From NCBI GenBank assembly GCA_030655075.1, contig JAURWE010000103.1, positions 6,612 to 70,611 of the forward strand: DNA of 64,000 nucleotides, written 5' to 3'. Below are positions 25,571 through 34,784 of this stretch, one piece after another. Below the pieces are notes generated by a model. It searched no databases and had not been told where the DNA came from. It saw only the letters and a list, made by a program, of their open reading frames with translations. Every line of letters begins with the position of its first letter. Within the stretch, counting starts at the first letter, position 1. Origin of the DNA: Pararhizobium sp. Its GTDB lineage: Bacteria > Pseudomonadota > Alphaproteobacteria > Rhizobiales > Rhizobiaceae. Both the position numbers and the translations under genes were made by a program.

Positions 25571-28282
25571 ATGGTCAGCTTTGGCGGCCTCGCCCGCAAA
25601 ATCTTCGGCTCGTCCAACGAGCGCCGTGTCCGTGGCTACAAGGCAAGGGTCGATGCGATCAACACGCTGGAAGCCGAGACCCAGAGCCTGACCGATGCGG
25701 AGCTTGCCGCAAAGACGGCGGCTTTCCGGCAGGAACTGAGCGAAGGCAAGACATTGGACGATCTTCTCGTTCCGGCCTTCGCCGTCGCCCGCGAGGCGGC
25801 GCGCCGTGTGCTCGGCCTGCGCCCCTTCGATGTCCAGCTCATCGGCGGCATGATCCTCCATGAAAAGTCGATCGCCGAAATGAAGACCGGTGAAGGCAAG
25901 ACGCTGGTGGCAACCCTGCCCGTCTACCTCAATGCCCTGGCCGGTAAGGGCGTACACGTCGTCACCGTCAACGATTACCTGGCCACGCGCGACAGTGCGA
26001 CGATGGACCGCATCTATTCGTTCCTCGGGCTCACCACCGGCGTCATCGTCCATGGCCTCACCGACGACCAGCGCCGCGAGGCCTATGCCTGCGACGTCAC
26101 CTACGCCACCAACAACGAACTCGGCTTCGACTATCTGCGCGACAACATGAAGTATGAGCGCGGCCAGATGGTCCAGCGCGGTCACTTCTTCGCCATCGTC
26201 GACGAGGTTGACTCCATCCTGGTCGACGAAGCCCGCACGCCGCTGATCATTTCCGGCCCGCTCGATGACCGCTCGGATCTCTACAACACGATCAACACCT
26301 TCATTCCGCTTCTCAACGACGACGACTACGAAATCGACGAGAAGCAGCGCTCGGCCAACTTCTCCGAAGGCGGCACCGAAAAGCTCGAAAACCTTTTGCG
26401 CGAGGCAAACCTGCTCAAGGGCGCATCGCTCTATGACGTTGAGAATGTTGCCATCGTTCACCACGTCAACAATGCGCTGAAGGCTCACAAGCTGTTCCAG
26501 AAGGACAAGGATTATATTGTCCGCAACGACGAGATCGTCATCATCGACGAATTCACCGGCCGCATGATGCCGGGCCGCCGCTATTCGGAAGGCCAGCACC
26601 AGGCGCTCGAGGCCAAGGAAAAGGTAACGATCCAGCCGGAAAACCAGACGCTGGCCTCGGTCACTTTCCAGAACTATTTCCGTATGTATTCAAAGCTTGG
26701 CGGCATGACCGGCACGGCCTCCACCGAAGCCGAAGAGTTCGGCAACATCTACGGCCTCGAAGTCGTCGAAGTTCCGACCAATCTGCCGATCAAGCGCGTC
26801 GACGACCACGATGAAGTCTATCGCACCGCTGAGGAAAAGTTCACGGCGATCATTGCCGAGATCATGGAAAGCCATGGGCGCCACCAGCCGGTTCTCGTCG
26901 GCACGACGTCGATCGAGAAATCCGAACTTCTGGCCGAAATGCTGAAGAAGACCGGCTTCACCAACTTCCAGGTGCTCAACGCCCGCTACCACGAGCAGGA
27001 AGCCTATATCGTCTCCCAGGCCGGCGTGCCCGGCGCCGTGACGATCGCCACCAACATGGCCGGCCGCGGCACCGACATCCAGCTCGGCGGCAACCTTGAA
27101 ATGCGCATTGAGGCAGAACTCGGCGACATGGAACATGGCCCCGAGCGCGCCGAGAAGGAAGCCGCGATCAAGGCCGAGGTGCAGAAGCTCAAGGACGTGG
27201 CGCTGGGCGCTGGCGGTCTTTACGTTCTGGCCACCGAGCGCCACGAAAGCCGCCGCATCGACAACCAGCTGCGCGGCCGTTCCGGCCGTCAGGGCGACCC
27301 GGGCCGCTCGAAATTCTTCCTGTCGCTACAGGACGACCTGATGCGCATCTTCGGCTCCGACCGCATGGATTCGATGCTGACCAAGCTCGGCCTCAAGGAA
27401 GGGGAAGCCATCGTCCACCCCTGGATCAACAAGGCGCTCGAGCGGGCCCAGAAGAAGGTCGAAGCCCGCAACTTCGACACCCGCAAGAACCTTCTGAAAT
27501 ACGACGACGTTCTCAACGACCAGCGCAAGGTCATCTTCGAGCAGCGTATCGAGCTGATGGATGCCCCGAACGTCACGGAAACCGTGACCGACATGCGCAA
27601 CGAGGTCATCGACGACCTCGTCAACAAGCATATTCCCGAAAAGGCCTATGCCGAACAGTGGGATACGGCCGGTCTGAAGGCTGGTGTCCAGCAGGCCCTC
27701 AACCTCGATCTGCCGGTCGAGGACTGGGCCAGGGAAGAAGGTATCGACGAAGACGACATCCGCGACCGCATCACTGCGGCCGCCGATACCGCCACAGCCG
27801 ACCGGCTGGAGCGTTTCGGCCAGGAGATCATGCATTACGTCGAACGGTCGGTCGTGCTGCAGACGCTCGACCATCTCTGGCGCGAGCATATCGTCAATCT
27901 CGATCACCTGCGCTCCGTCATCGGCTTCCGCGGCTATGCCCAGCGCGACCCGCTGCAGGAATACAAGTCCGAGGCCTTCGAACTGTTCCAGGCGCTTCTC
28001 GTCAACCTGCGCGAAGGCGTCACCGCCCAGCTGATGCGCGTCGAACTGGTGCGTGAAGCCGCCGACGCCCCGCAGCCGGTGCCGCCGGCCATGCAGGGCC
28101 ACCACATCGACGCGACCACCGGCCAGGACGAATTCGGCGTCGAGGAAGTCAGGCTTGTCGCGCCTGAAAACCGCGACCCGGAAAATCCCCTGAGCTGGGG
28201 CAAGGTCTCGCGCAACGAAGCCTGCCCCTGCGGCTCCGGCAAGAAGTACAAACACTGCCACGGAGCTTTCGAAGAGGTCTGA
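25571..28282 (+). CDS. secA: Preprotein translocase ATPase SecA
   Basis: The 903-residue motor drives secretory proteins through SecYEG. Walker A is MKTGEGKT at 104-111, and the DEAD-like box is DEVDSILVDEARTPLIISG. The preprotein cross-linking domain follows (about 225-375). NBD2 includes TNMAGRGTDIQLGGN, and the helical scaffold and wing domains come next. The zinc-binding C terminus, CPCGSGKKYKHCHG, contacts SecB and phospholipid. The ATG at 25571 has AAAGGA upstream. Length is that of alphaproteobacterial SecA. It ends with its own terminator. Confidence 0.98.
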   Translation: MVSFGGLARKIFGSSNERRVRGYKARVDAINTLEAETQSLTDAELAAKTAAFRQELSEGKTLDDLLVPAFAVAREAARRVLGLRPFDVQLIGGMILHEKSIAEMKTGEGKTLVATLPVYLNALAGKGVHVVTVNDYLATRDSATMDRIYSFLGLTTGVIVHGLTDDQRREAYACDVTYATNNELGFDYLRDNMKYERGQMVQRGHFFAIVDEVDSILVDEARTPLIISGPLDDRSDLYNTINTFIPLLNDDDYEIDEKQRSANFSEGGTEKLENLLREANLLKGASLYDVENVAIVHHVNNALKAHKLFQKDKDYIVRNDEIVIIDEFTGRMMPGRRYSEGQHQALEAKEKVTIQPENQTLASVTFQNYFRMYSKLGGMTGTASTEAEEFGNIYGLEVVEVPTNLPIKRVDDHDEVYRTAEEKFTAIIAEIMESHGRHQPVLVGTTSIEKSELLAEMLKKTGFTNFQVLNARYHEQEAYIVSQAGVPGAVTIATNMAGRGTDIQLGGNLEMRIEAELGDMEHGPERAEKEAAIKAEVQKLKDVALGAGGLYVLATERHESRRIDNQLRGRSGRQGDPGRSKFFLSLQDDLMRIFGSDRMDSMLTKLGLKEGEAIVHPWINKALERAQKKVEARNFDTRKNLLKYDDVLNDQRKVIFEQRIELMDAPNVTETVTDMRNEVIDDLVNKHIPEKAYAEQWDTAGLKAGVQQALNLDLPVEDWAREEGIDEDDIRDRITAAADTATADRLERFGQEIMHYVERSVVLQTLDHLWREHIVNLDHLRSVIGFRGYAQRDPLQEYKSEAFELFQALLVNLREGVTAQLMRVELVREAADAPQPVPPAMQGHHIDATTGQDEFGVEEVRLVAPENRDPENPLSWGKVSRNEACPCGSGKKYKHCHGAFEEV

Positions 28283-28305
28283 GGTGGTCTGATATAAACG
28301 GTTTG

Positions 28306-28343
28306 AAAAGCCTCCTGCAGCGATTGCTTCGGGAGGCTTTTTG
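28306..28343 (+). terminator. Rho-independent terminator of secA
   Basis: AAAAGCCTCC (28306-28315) pairs with GGAGGCTTTT (28332-28341), and the stem is followed by T residues. It begins 24 bases after the secA stop. Confidence 0.85.
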
Positions 28344-28359
28344 TTGAAGCCTCGTCAGC

Positions 28360-28968
28360 ATGATCATCGTCGTCGAAGGTGTCAGCGCAGCCGGTAAGAC
28401 CACATGGTGCCGCAAGCATGCGGCATCCATGCTCGTACGTGAAAGTTATCCCACAGCCCGGCCAAACTGGAAGGACGGGGAGCAAACTGCAGCGGAAGGC
28501 TGGACGGATTGGAACGCCGGGCGATGGGCGGCGGCGCTGTCAATGGAGACAGCACAGGGCGTCGCCGTCTGCGATACGGACCCCCTGAAAGCGCACTATA
28601 ACTGGTGCCTCTGGCAGATTGGCGAAGCCCCGCAGTCCTATTGGCTGGCACAGCTTGAAGCGACTCGCGAAGCCTTCCGTCAGCAAAGGATGGGCTTCGC
28701 AGACCTTTACCTCTTTAAAACAATCGATGCGAAAACCGCCCGCCACCAGAGAGATGCAGATACTGTCCGCGACCGATCCAACTTCGACCTCAACGTGCGT
28801 TTGAACGAACCATTGATGGCCTGGTACGCCACGATCGAAAAATCTGTGCCGGGCAAGGTCCTCTGGATGCTTCCGGATGCCATGCCTGATGTGACAGGCA
28901 TCGGAACGTGGCGCTATAGCCTCGAAGCCTTCGATACATTCGTCGGATCGCTGCCGCGCAAAATCTGA
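28360..28968 (+). CDS. P-loop NTPase, possible small-molecule kinase
   Basis: The 202-residue protein starts with a beta strand and Walker A motif, IIVVEGVSAAGKTTW (loop at 7-15), the layout of nucleotide or small-molecule kinases. CDTDPLKAHYNWCLWQIG may hold the acidic Walker B-type residue, and the basic segment TARHQRDADTVRDRSNFDLN may be the lid. The organisation resembles ATP-dependent kinases of the AAA_33/deoxynucleoside kinase type, but I do not recognise a specific family. No good ribosome binding site precedes ATG 28360, which lies just after the secA terminator. It appears monocistronic. Confidence 0.7.
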   Translation: MIIVVEGVSAAGKTTWCRKHAASMLVRESYPTARPNWKDGEQTAAEGWTDWNAGRWAAALSMETAQGVAVCDTDPLKAHYNWCLWQIGEAPQSYWLAQLEATREAFRQQRMGFADLYLFKTIDAKTARHQRDADTVRDRSNFDLNVRLNEPLMAWYATIEKSVPGKVLWMLPDAMPDVTGIGTWRYSLEAFDTFVGSLPRKI

Positions 28969-29068
28969 AAAGTATTTCGTCACCGTAAACGCCCGCACAG
29001 CCACCCTTTTTTAACCCTGTTCTGGCATCAGTTGAAACCTGTATTGCGTAATGTAGGTTTCTGTTTTC

Positions 29069-30481
29069 ATGGCAGTGTTTCAAACAGCCGAACGGATGTT
29101 GCCGCCAGCGATGAGAGCGCGTCTTTCGCCGTTGCTGGATCGGCTTCTGCCCATCCTGACAGGCAACGACCCGCGCAACCAGGCGCAGCGCACGGCGCTG
29201 ATCGCCTTTGCAATCCGGATTTTCAGCGCCGCCATCGCCTTCATCTCGCAGATCATTCTCGCCCGGCTGATGGGCGAATTCGAATACGGCATCTTCGTTT
29301 TCGTCTGGGTTCTGGTCGTCCTGTTCGGCAATCTGTCCTGCCTCGGGTTTCACACCACCGTGATCCGTTTTCTGCCGCAATACCACGCCATGGGCGCCCG
29401 CGATGAAATTCGCGGACTGACCGCCACGGCGCGGATTTTTGCGATCCTGGCCGCAACCACGCTCGCCTGCACCGGACTTCTGGGCCTCTGGCTGTTCGGT
29501 GATCTGATCCACGGCTACTATGTCCTGCCGCTGTATCTCGCCGCATTCTGCCTGCCGATGATCGCCCTCGGCGATGTGCTGGATGGCACGGCCCGTGCCA
29601 ACAGCTGGCCGGTGGTGGCGCTCAGCCCGACCTATATCATCCGCCCGCTGCTCATCCTGGGCTTCATGATGTTTGCCGCCTGGATCGGTGAGCCGCACAC
29701 GGCCAAGGTTGCCATGGTCTCTGCCCTGGCCGCGACCTATATCACCACGCTGACGCAGTTCCTGACCGTCACCTGGCGCCTGCGCAACCGGTTTGAAACC
29801 GGTCCGCGCAAGATCGAATTCCGCACCTGGCTGATGGTCGCCCTGCCGATCTTCTTCATCGAAGGTTTCAGCTTCATGCTGACCAATTCGGACGTCGTCG
29901 TCGTCGGTCTCTATCTCGAACCCGAACAGGTGGCGATCTACTTCGCCGCCGCCAAGACGATGGCGCTGGTGCAGTTCGTGATCTTCTCGGTCAAGGCCGC
30001 CGCAGCGCCCCGGTTTTCCGCGATGATCGACAAGGATCGCAGCCAGCTGGCAACGATCGCCATAGAAAGCGCCCGCTGGACCTTCTGGCCGGCGCTGGCG
30101 GTTGGTCTGCTGATGCTTCTGGCCGGCCCGCTCCTCCTGTCGCTGTTCGGCCCGGCTTTCATCTCCGGCTATCCTCTGATGGCCATCCTGTTTGCCGGCA
30201 TCCTCTCCAAGGCGCTGATCGGCCCGGCCGAAACACTGCTGACCATGGCCGGCGAGCAGAAGCTTTGCGTCTACCTCTACGCCATGGCGCTTGCCGCCAA
30301 CATCAGCCTCAACGTCACGCTGATCCCGCTGTTCGGCCTGACGGGCGCGGCCGTCGCCGCCATGGGCGCGATGATGGTCGAGGCGATCCTTCTGCACGTC
30401 GCCATCCGTTACAAATTCGGCATCATAGTTTTTGCATTTTCAAAATCGCCTGCCCATTTTCAACCTGAAAAGATTGCATGA
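29069..30481 (+). CDS. Polysaccharide flippase, MATE/Wzx (MVF) type
   Basis: The 470-residue membrane protein of the oligosaccharide-lipid flippase superfamily has a soluble start of about 40 residues and then roughly twelve membrane helices. It begins with LIAFAIRIFSAAIAFISQIILARLMG, the usual first-helix signature (shown in part), and GEFEYGIFVFVW continues it. It should move lipid-linked sugar units across the inner membrane. Its stop overlaps the start of the next gene by four bases. The partner is an acyltransferase-like protein, so the pair probably makes or decorates a surface polysaccharide. No glycosyltransferase or polymerase is nearby. Confidence 0.87.
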   Translation: MAVFQTAERMLPPAMRARLSPLLDRLLPILTGNDPRNQAQRTALIAFAIRIFSAAIAFISQIILARLMGEFEYGIFVFVWVLVVLFGNLSCLGFHTTVIRFLPQYHAMGARDEIRGLTATARIFAILAATTLACTGLLGLWLFGDLIHGYYVLPLYLAAFCLPMIALGDVLDGTARANSWPVVALSPTYIIRPLLILGFMMFAAWIGEPHTAKVAMVSALAATYITTLTQFLTVTWRLRNRFETGPRKIEFRTWLMVALPIFFIEGFSFMLTNSDVVVVGLYLEPEQVAIYFAAAKTMALVQFVIFSVKAAAAPRFSAMIDKDRSQLATIAIESARWTFWPALAVGLLMLLAGPLLLSLFGPAFISGYPLMAILFAGILSKALIGPAETLLTMAGEQKLCVYLYAMALAANISLNVTLIPLFGLTGAAVAAMGAMMVEAILLHVAIRYKFGIIVFAFSKSPAHFQPEKIA

Positions 30482-31761
30482 TCATGGCCCAGCCCCCGAT
30501 CCCCTACGAGGATATGAACAGCCACGCCGCCCGCATCGTCGGCGAGCTTTCGCATGCGCGCTTCGAGAAACCGGACGCCGAACAGACGCTGCAGACCGGC
30601 CGCCCCGGCCGCGAGCTTTGCCTGTATCCGGCCCGCGCCGGTTATGATCTGCAGGACGAGCTGGAGTTTCTCTCCAACCGCGCGATGGAGCCGAACGTCT
30701 TCTTTACCGGCCGCTTTCTGGCCCCGGCCATGCCGCGGCTCGAAGACCGCACCATCCGGCTGGCATTGATCCGCGACAATGACGCACGCCGCAGCCGCAT
30801 CCGCTTCCTCATGCCCTTCTCCATCGAAAAGCCCGGCTTCTCGATTGGCCCATCGATCATTCGCGGCTGGGCCAATCCCTTCGGCCCGCTTGGCACGCCG
30901 CTGGTCGACGCCGAAGATGCCGCCGAGACCATCGACAATTTCTACGAAGTGCTTGGCAGCAAGGCCGCCAACCTGCCACCGGTTCTGGTGCTCCCGGACA
31001 TCAGGCTGAAAGGCAAATTCGCCCAGCTGGCGCGCGCCGTCGCCATCGGCCGCAACCTGCCCGTCACTGTCACCGATACCTACAGCCGGCCAATGCTGGA
31101 AAGCCTGCTGGACGGGCCGGCCTACCTGAAGAAGGCGATTTCGCCTGGCCATTACCGTGAGCTGCAGCGCCAGTGGCGCAAGCTCTCAGAGATTGCCGAG
31201 GTGAGCTACAATGTCGCCCGCCAGCCCGAGGAAATCCGCATCCGCATGGAACAGTTCCTGGCGCTGGAAGCCAGCGGCTGGAAGGGTGCCCGCCGCACCG
31301 CCATGGTGCTCGACCGTTACCGCGCCGCCTTTGCCCGTGAGGCGATTACCAATCTGGCCGAAACCGACGGCGTGCGCATTCACACGCTGGAGCTGAACGG
31401 CAAGCCCATCGCCTCGATGATCGTCTTCATGATGGCGGGGGAAGCCTACACCTGGAAGACGGCCTATGACGAGACCTACGCCCGCTTCTCGCCCGGCAAG
31501 CTGCTGATGGCCGAACTGACCGAATGGCATCTGGACGACGCCAACATCGTGCGCTCGGATTCCTGTGCGGTGCCCGATCACCCGGTCATGAGCCGCTTCT
31601 GGGAAGAACGCGAGGAGATGGGCACGCTGGTCATCGGCCTCCACCAGAACCGCGACCGCGACGTGCGCCAGGCTGCAGCGCAGCTGCACCTTTACCGCAA
31701 CACCCGCAACATGGCCCGCCTGCTGCGCGACAAGATCAGGTCCATGACCAGCCGCTCATAG
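30478..31761 (+). CDS. BioF2-like/FemAB-like GNAT acyltransferase, polysaccharide linked
   Basis: This 427-residue cytoplasmic protein of the acetyltransferase_6 (BioF2/CelD-like) type is two-GNAT-fold in size. The conserved C-terminal half contains FLALEASGWKGARRTAM, then RIHTLELNGKPIASMIVF and TWKTAYDETYARFSPGKLLM, the core of the fold. Relatives act in exopolysaccharide or cellulose gene clusters or transfer aminoacyl groups to lipids. ATG 30478 overlaps the flippase stop (ATGA), and an ATG two codons later also fits. Coupling to the flippase implies action on the same glycan. It converges on the acyl-CoA synthetase gene, the stop regions overlapping by six bases. Confidence 0.82.
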   Translation: MIMAQPPIPYEDMNSHAARIVGELSHARFEKPDAEQTLQTGRPGRELCLYPARAGYDLQDELEFLSNRAMEPNVFFTGRFLAPAMPRLEDRTIRLALIRDNDARRSRIRFLMPFSIEKPGFSIGPSIIRGWANPFGPLGTPLVDAEDAAETIDNFYEVLGSKAANLPPVLVLPDIRLKGKFAQLARAVAIGRNLPVTVTDTYSRPMLESLLDGPAYLKKAISPGHYRELQRQWRKLSEIAEVSYNVARQPEEIRIRMEQFLALEASGWKGARRTAMVLDRYRAAFAREAITNLAETDGVRIHTLELNGKPIASMIVFMMAGEAYTWKTAYDETYARFSPGKLLMAELTEWHLDDANIVRSDSCAVPDHPVMSRFWEEREEMGTLVIGLHQNRDRDVRQAAAQLHLYRNTRNMARLLRDKIRSMTSRS

Positions 31762-33405
31762 AACCTTGCCAGGAAGATCAGCGGCGGCGCGATCGCGCAG
31801 CAGACGCCGGATGACCTTTCCCGACGTCGTCAGCGGCAGCGCATCGACGAACTCGATCTCGCGCGGATATTCGTGCATCGACAGCCGGTTTTTCACCCAG
31901 TCGCGAATGCCGGCCTCCAGCACTGCCGACGCCGTGAACTCCGGCGTCAGCACGATATAGGCCTTGACGATTTCGGTGCGCAGCGCATCCGGCTTGCCGA
32001 CCGCCGCCGCCAGCTGCACGGCCGGATGGCCGATAAGGCAATCCTCGATCTCGCCGGGACCGATCCGATAGCCCGAGGACGTGATCACATCGTCGTCGCG
32101 GCCGAAGAAGGTCACATAGCCCTCCGCATCCTGAACGCCCTGATCACCCGTCGTCATCCAGTCGCCGATGAACTTTGCCTCGGTTGCCGCCGGGTTGTTC
32201 CAATAGCCGAGAAACATCACCGGGTCCGGCCGCCGCACGGCGATCTGGCCGGTGCTGCCTGGCGGCATTTCATTGCCTGCCGCATCGATGATCGCCACCC
32301 GGTGGCCGGGCGCCGCCTTGCCGGTGCTGCCGGGCTTCGTCACGCCCATTTTCGCCGACGACGACAGCACGATGTTGCACTCGGTCTGCCCGTAGAATTC
32401 GTTGACGGTCATGCCGAGATTGGCCTGCGCCCACTCATAGGTCTCGCGCCCCAGCGCCTCGCCCGCCGAGCCGATGGTGCGCAGGTTGAGCCTGTATGTG
32501 TCGCGCGGGCGTTCCACAGCCTTCATCAGCCTGAGCGCAGTCGGCGGAATGAAGGCGTTGCGCACATCCATCTCTTCCATTATCCGGTAGGCCATGTCTG
32601 GGTCGAACTTCTGGCCCGGCGACGAGACGACGGGAACACCCAGAAGAAGTGACGGCAAAAGCGCATTCAACAGCCCGCCCGCCCAGGCCCAGTCGGCCGG
32701 CGTCCACAGCCGGTCCCCCGGTTGCGGCAGGAATTCGTGGTGGAACTGGAAGCCGGGAATATGGCCGAGAAGCACCCGGTGCCCATGCAGCGCACCTTTG
32801 GGCGGGCCCGTCGTGCCCGACGTATAGATCATCATCGCCGGATCGTCCGGCGTGGTCTCGGCAATGGCAAAGTTGGACGGAAAATCGGTGACCAGATGCG
32901 AGAAGGAAATACAGCCATCGCGCTCGGCACCCGCCAGCACCACCAGCTTCAGCGCCGGCAGCCGGTCGCGCACGGCGGCAAGTTTTGTCAGCCCGAACGC
33001 ATTGGTGACGATGGCCGAGGCGCCCGCATCCGCCAGCCGGTATTCCAGCGCATCAACGCCGAACAGCAGCGCCAGGGGCAGGGCGATGGCACCGAGCTTG
33101 TAGATGCCGGCATGGGCAATCGCCGCTTCGAACCCCTGCGGCAGAAAAATCGCCACCCGGTCACCACGCCCGATGCCCTGCGCCTGCAGGCCGGCCGCAA
33201 AGGATGAAGACTGCGCCGCAAACGCACCATAGGTCAAAGACTGGTGCGCACCGTCCGGGCTGAAATGCTGCAGGCAGACCCGGTCCGGCTCCCGCACCGC
33301 CCAGTCATCGCTGACGGCACTGCCGATGTTGAATTTTTCAGGGATCTGCCAGACGAAATCCCGGTAGATCTCCGCATAGGTCTGTCGTTCTGGAAGCACA
33401 CCCAC
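31756..33405 (-). CDS. AMP-dependent acyl-CoA synthetase (acetyl-CoA synthetase-like)
   Basis: The 549-residue adenylate-forming ligase activates a carboxylic acid with ATP and joins it to CoA. The phosphate-binding loop is YTSGTTGPPKG, the adenylate-contact segment is NEFYGQTECN, and the hinge is GRDDDVITSSGYRIGPGEIE. The C-terminal catalytic lysine lies in TTSGKVIRRLLRDR. Medium-chain or short branched acids are likely substrates from the family, but no specific one can be chosen. The start is taken as GTG 33405 (GVLPERQTYAEIYRDF); a GTG two codons later is almost as good. It is divergent from the STM3941-type gene. Confidence 0.88.
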   Translation of the reverse strand: MGVLPERQTYAEIYRDFVWQIPEKFNIGSAVSDDWAVREPDRVCLQHFSPDGAHQSLTYGAFAAQSSSFAAGLQAQGIGRGDRVAIFLPQGFEAAIAHAGIYKLGAIALPLALLFGVDALEYRLADAGASAIVTNAFGLTKLAAVRDRLPALKLVVLAGAERDGCISFSHLVTDFPSNFAIAETTPDDPAMMIYTSGTTGPPKGALHGHRVLLGHIPGFQFHHEFLPQPGDRLWTPADWAWAGGLLNALLPSLLLGVPVVSSPGQKFDPDMAYRIMEEMDVRNAFIPPTALRLMKAVERPRDTYRLNLRTIGSAGEALGRETYEWAQANLGMTVNEFYGQTECNIVLSSSAKMGVTKPGSTGKAAPGHRVAIIDAAGNEMPPGSTGQIAVRRPDPVMFLGYWNNPAATEAKFIGDWMTTGDQGVQDAEGYVTFFGRDDDVITSSGYRIGPGEIEDCLIGHPAVQLAAAVGKPDALRTEIVKAYIVLTPEFTASAVLEAGIRDWVKNRLSMHEYPREIEFVDALPLTTSGKVIRRLLRDRAAADLPGKVL

Positions 33406-33548
33406 CGCCGGTTCACGTTTCGCTGCAGCGCACCTAACATCGGAACCGGGGCAAGTTCAAGCTGGCGCCGTGCCGGGAGATCGCGGCGGCAATTGCCGGG
33501 GACGATCCGGTCCTTTAAGACCAGCGTCGAGGCAGCAGGAGACAAAGC

Positions 33549-34088
33549 ATGGATGTGTCACAGGAAACCGTCATTGAAAGAAGCCGGTCGAAAACCCTGC
33601 TGATTTTTCTCGGCTCGGCGGTTTTCGTGGCGCTCGGCGTCTGGCTGCTGACGCTGACCGATGAAAGCCTGCTCAATCGCTACAACGAACTCTTCCTGCG
33701 CGGCATGGGCCTGGCCAGCATTCTGCTCTTCGGCATTTTCGGTGTTATCGCGCTGAAAAAACTCTTCGAAACCGGCCCTGCCCTGGTCCTCTCGCCACAA
33801 GGTATCCTCGACGCATCGAGCGGCGTCTCTGCCGGTTTTGTTCCCTGGTCCGACATCACCGCCAGCAGCATTTTCACCATTCGAAACCAGAAAATTCTGG
33901 TCATCCACGTTGCCGATCCGGAACCCTACATCAGGCGCCACAATGCCCTGATGCGTTTTGTCGCCCGGCAGAACCTCGCCATGTGCGGCAGCCCGGTGAC
34001 GATCTCGGCTACCAGCCTGAAGATCAGCTTCGACACCCTCTGCGAGACGTTCAAGGCCTATGCCATGGCGCATGTGCCGGTGCGCTGA
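33549..34088 (+). CDS. STM3941 family membrane protein
   Basis: The 179-residue protein has two membrane helices (about 16-36 and 50-67) and a cytoplasmic C-terminal domain. The domain has the family pattern LSPQGILDASSGVSAGFVPW followed by DI and a conserved strand NQKILVIHV, which resembles a PH-like fold. Function is unknown. ATG 33549 has GGAGAC upstream. It stands first in a plus-strand run of small genes reaching 35477. Confidence 0.82.
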   Translation: MDVSQETVIERSRSKTLLIFLGSAVFVALGVWLLTLTDESLLNRYNELFLRGMGLASILLFGIFGVIALKKLFETGPALVLSPQGILDASSGVSAGFVPWSDITASSIFTIRNQKILVIHVADPEPYIRRHNALMRFVARQNLAMCGSPVTISATSLKISFDTLCETFKAYAMAHVPVR

Positions 34089-34163
34089 CACACTCACGAT
34101 CCGGTTTGACAGAACCGCAGCCGTCGCGCACAAACAGCACATCTCGAACAGGATCCTATCCCG

Positions 34164-34301
34164 ATGAAATGGCTTCTTGCAGCAGGCTCGGCGATCGCCG
34201 TCGTGGTGGCGGCCTTCGTCATTCTCGTCGTCTCGGATTTTGCCGACATTCCCTGTCAGGATGCCGTCTGGGACCCCGAACTCAAGACCTGCGTGCCGTG
34301 A
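34164..34301 (+). CDS. Small membrane protein, 45 residues
   Basis: The reading frame MKWLLAAGSAIAVVVAAFVI then continues to one complete membrane helix or signal sequence and a short tail with two cysteines (DIPCQDAVWDPELKTCVP). The stop TGA overlaps an in-frame ATG of the next gene (TGATG), which supports real translation. GGATC lies about eight bases upstream of the start. No family is recognised; a disulfide between the two tail cysteines is plausible. Confidence 0.6.
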   Translation: MKWLLAAGSAIAVVVAAFVILVVSDFADIPCQDAVWDPELKTCVP

Positions 34302-34354
34302 TGGACAGCCCCAGCGAGACACCCAAGGCAACGGGCCGGACGGAGAGAACCGGC

Positions 34355-34690
34355 ATGAACACCACTGCGGCGAAAAAATTCCATGCCGAAATGCTGGCGC
34401 TCTACGACATGTGTGCAGGCCTCGGCTTCCGCCCCGTGCTCTTCCGCCGCGCCGTCGTGCTCAAGGGCGGCGTCAACGCCGCCAAAGAACTTGTGTTCAA
34501 GCCGGGAACGACCGGGCTCGAACGCCTGATCGAACTCGGCCGCAAGGACATTTCGATGGAGGCCGCCATGCTGAGGCCGGAATACCGGGCGCTGTTCGAG
34601 CCGCTGGAACTGAAGGAAGCCGAAAAATGCCTGGCCGGCAGCGGCCGCGAACGCTCCCGGGGACGGCTGCAGGCGCAGGGCAGCCCCTGA
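34355..34690 (+). CDS. Hypothetical protein
   Basis: A 111-residue soluble protein starts MNTTAAKKFHAEMLALYDMC. Predicted helix-strand segments (LGFRPVLFRRAVVLKGGVNAAKEL in part) lead to a second helical region ending in a basic tail. ATG 34355 has GGAGAG seven bases before it. An in-frame ATG at 34301 that overlaps the previous stop would add 18 residues, and coupled initiation there is possible. I do not recognise a family. Confidence 0.65.
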   Translation: MNTTAAKKFHAEMLALYDMCAGLGFRPVLFRRAVVLKGGVNAAKELVFKPGTTGLERLIELGRKDISMEAAMLRPEYRALFEPLELKEAEKCLAGSGRERSRGRLQAQGSP

Positions 34691-34784
34691 TGCGCCTCGC
34701 CGCCCTGCGGTGATCCCTTCGGCCACCACGGTAACCAGATCTTCAAACGTCCCGGGCAAAACTGGCGCGATTGGAGACATCACC

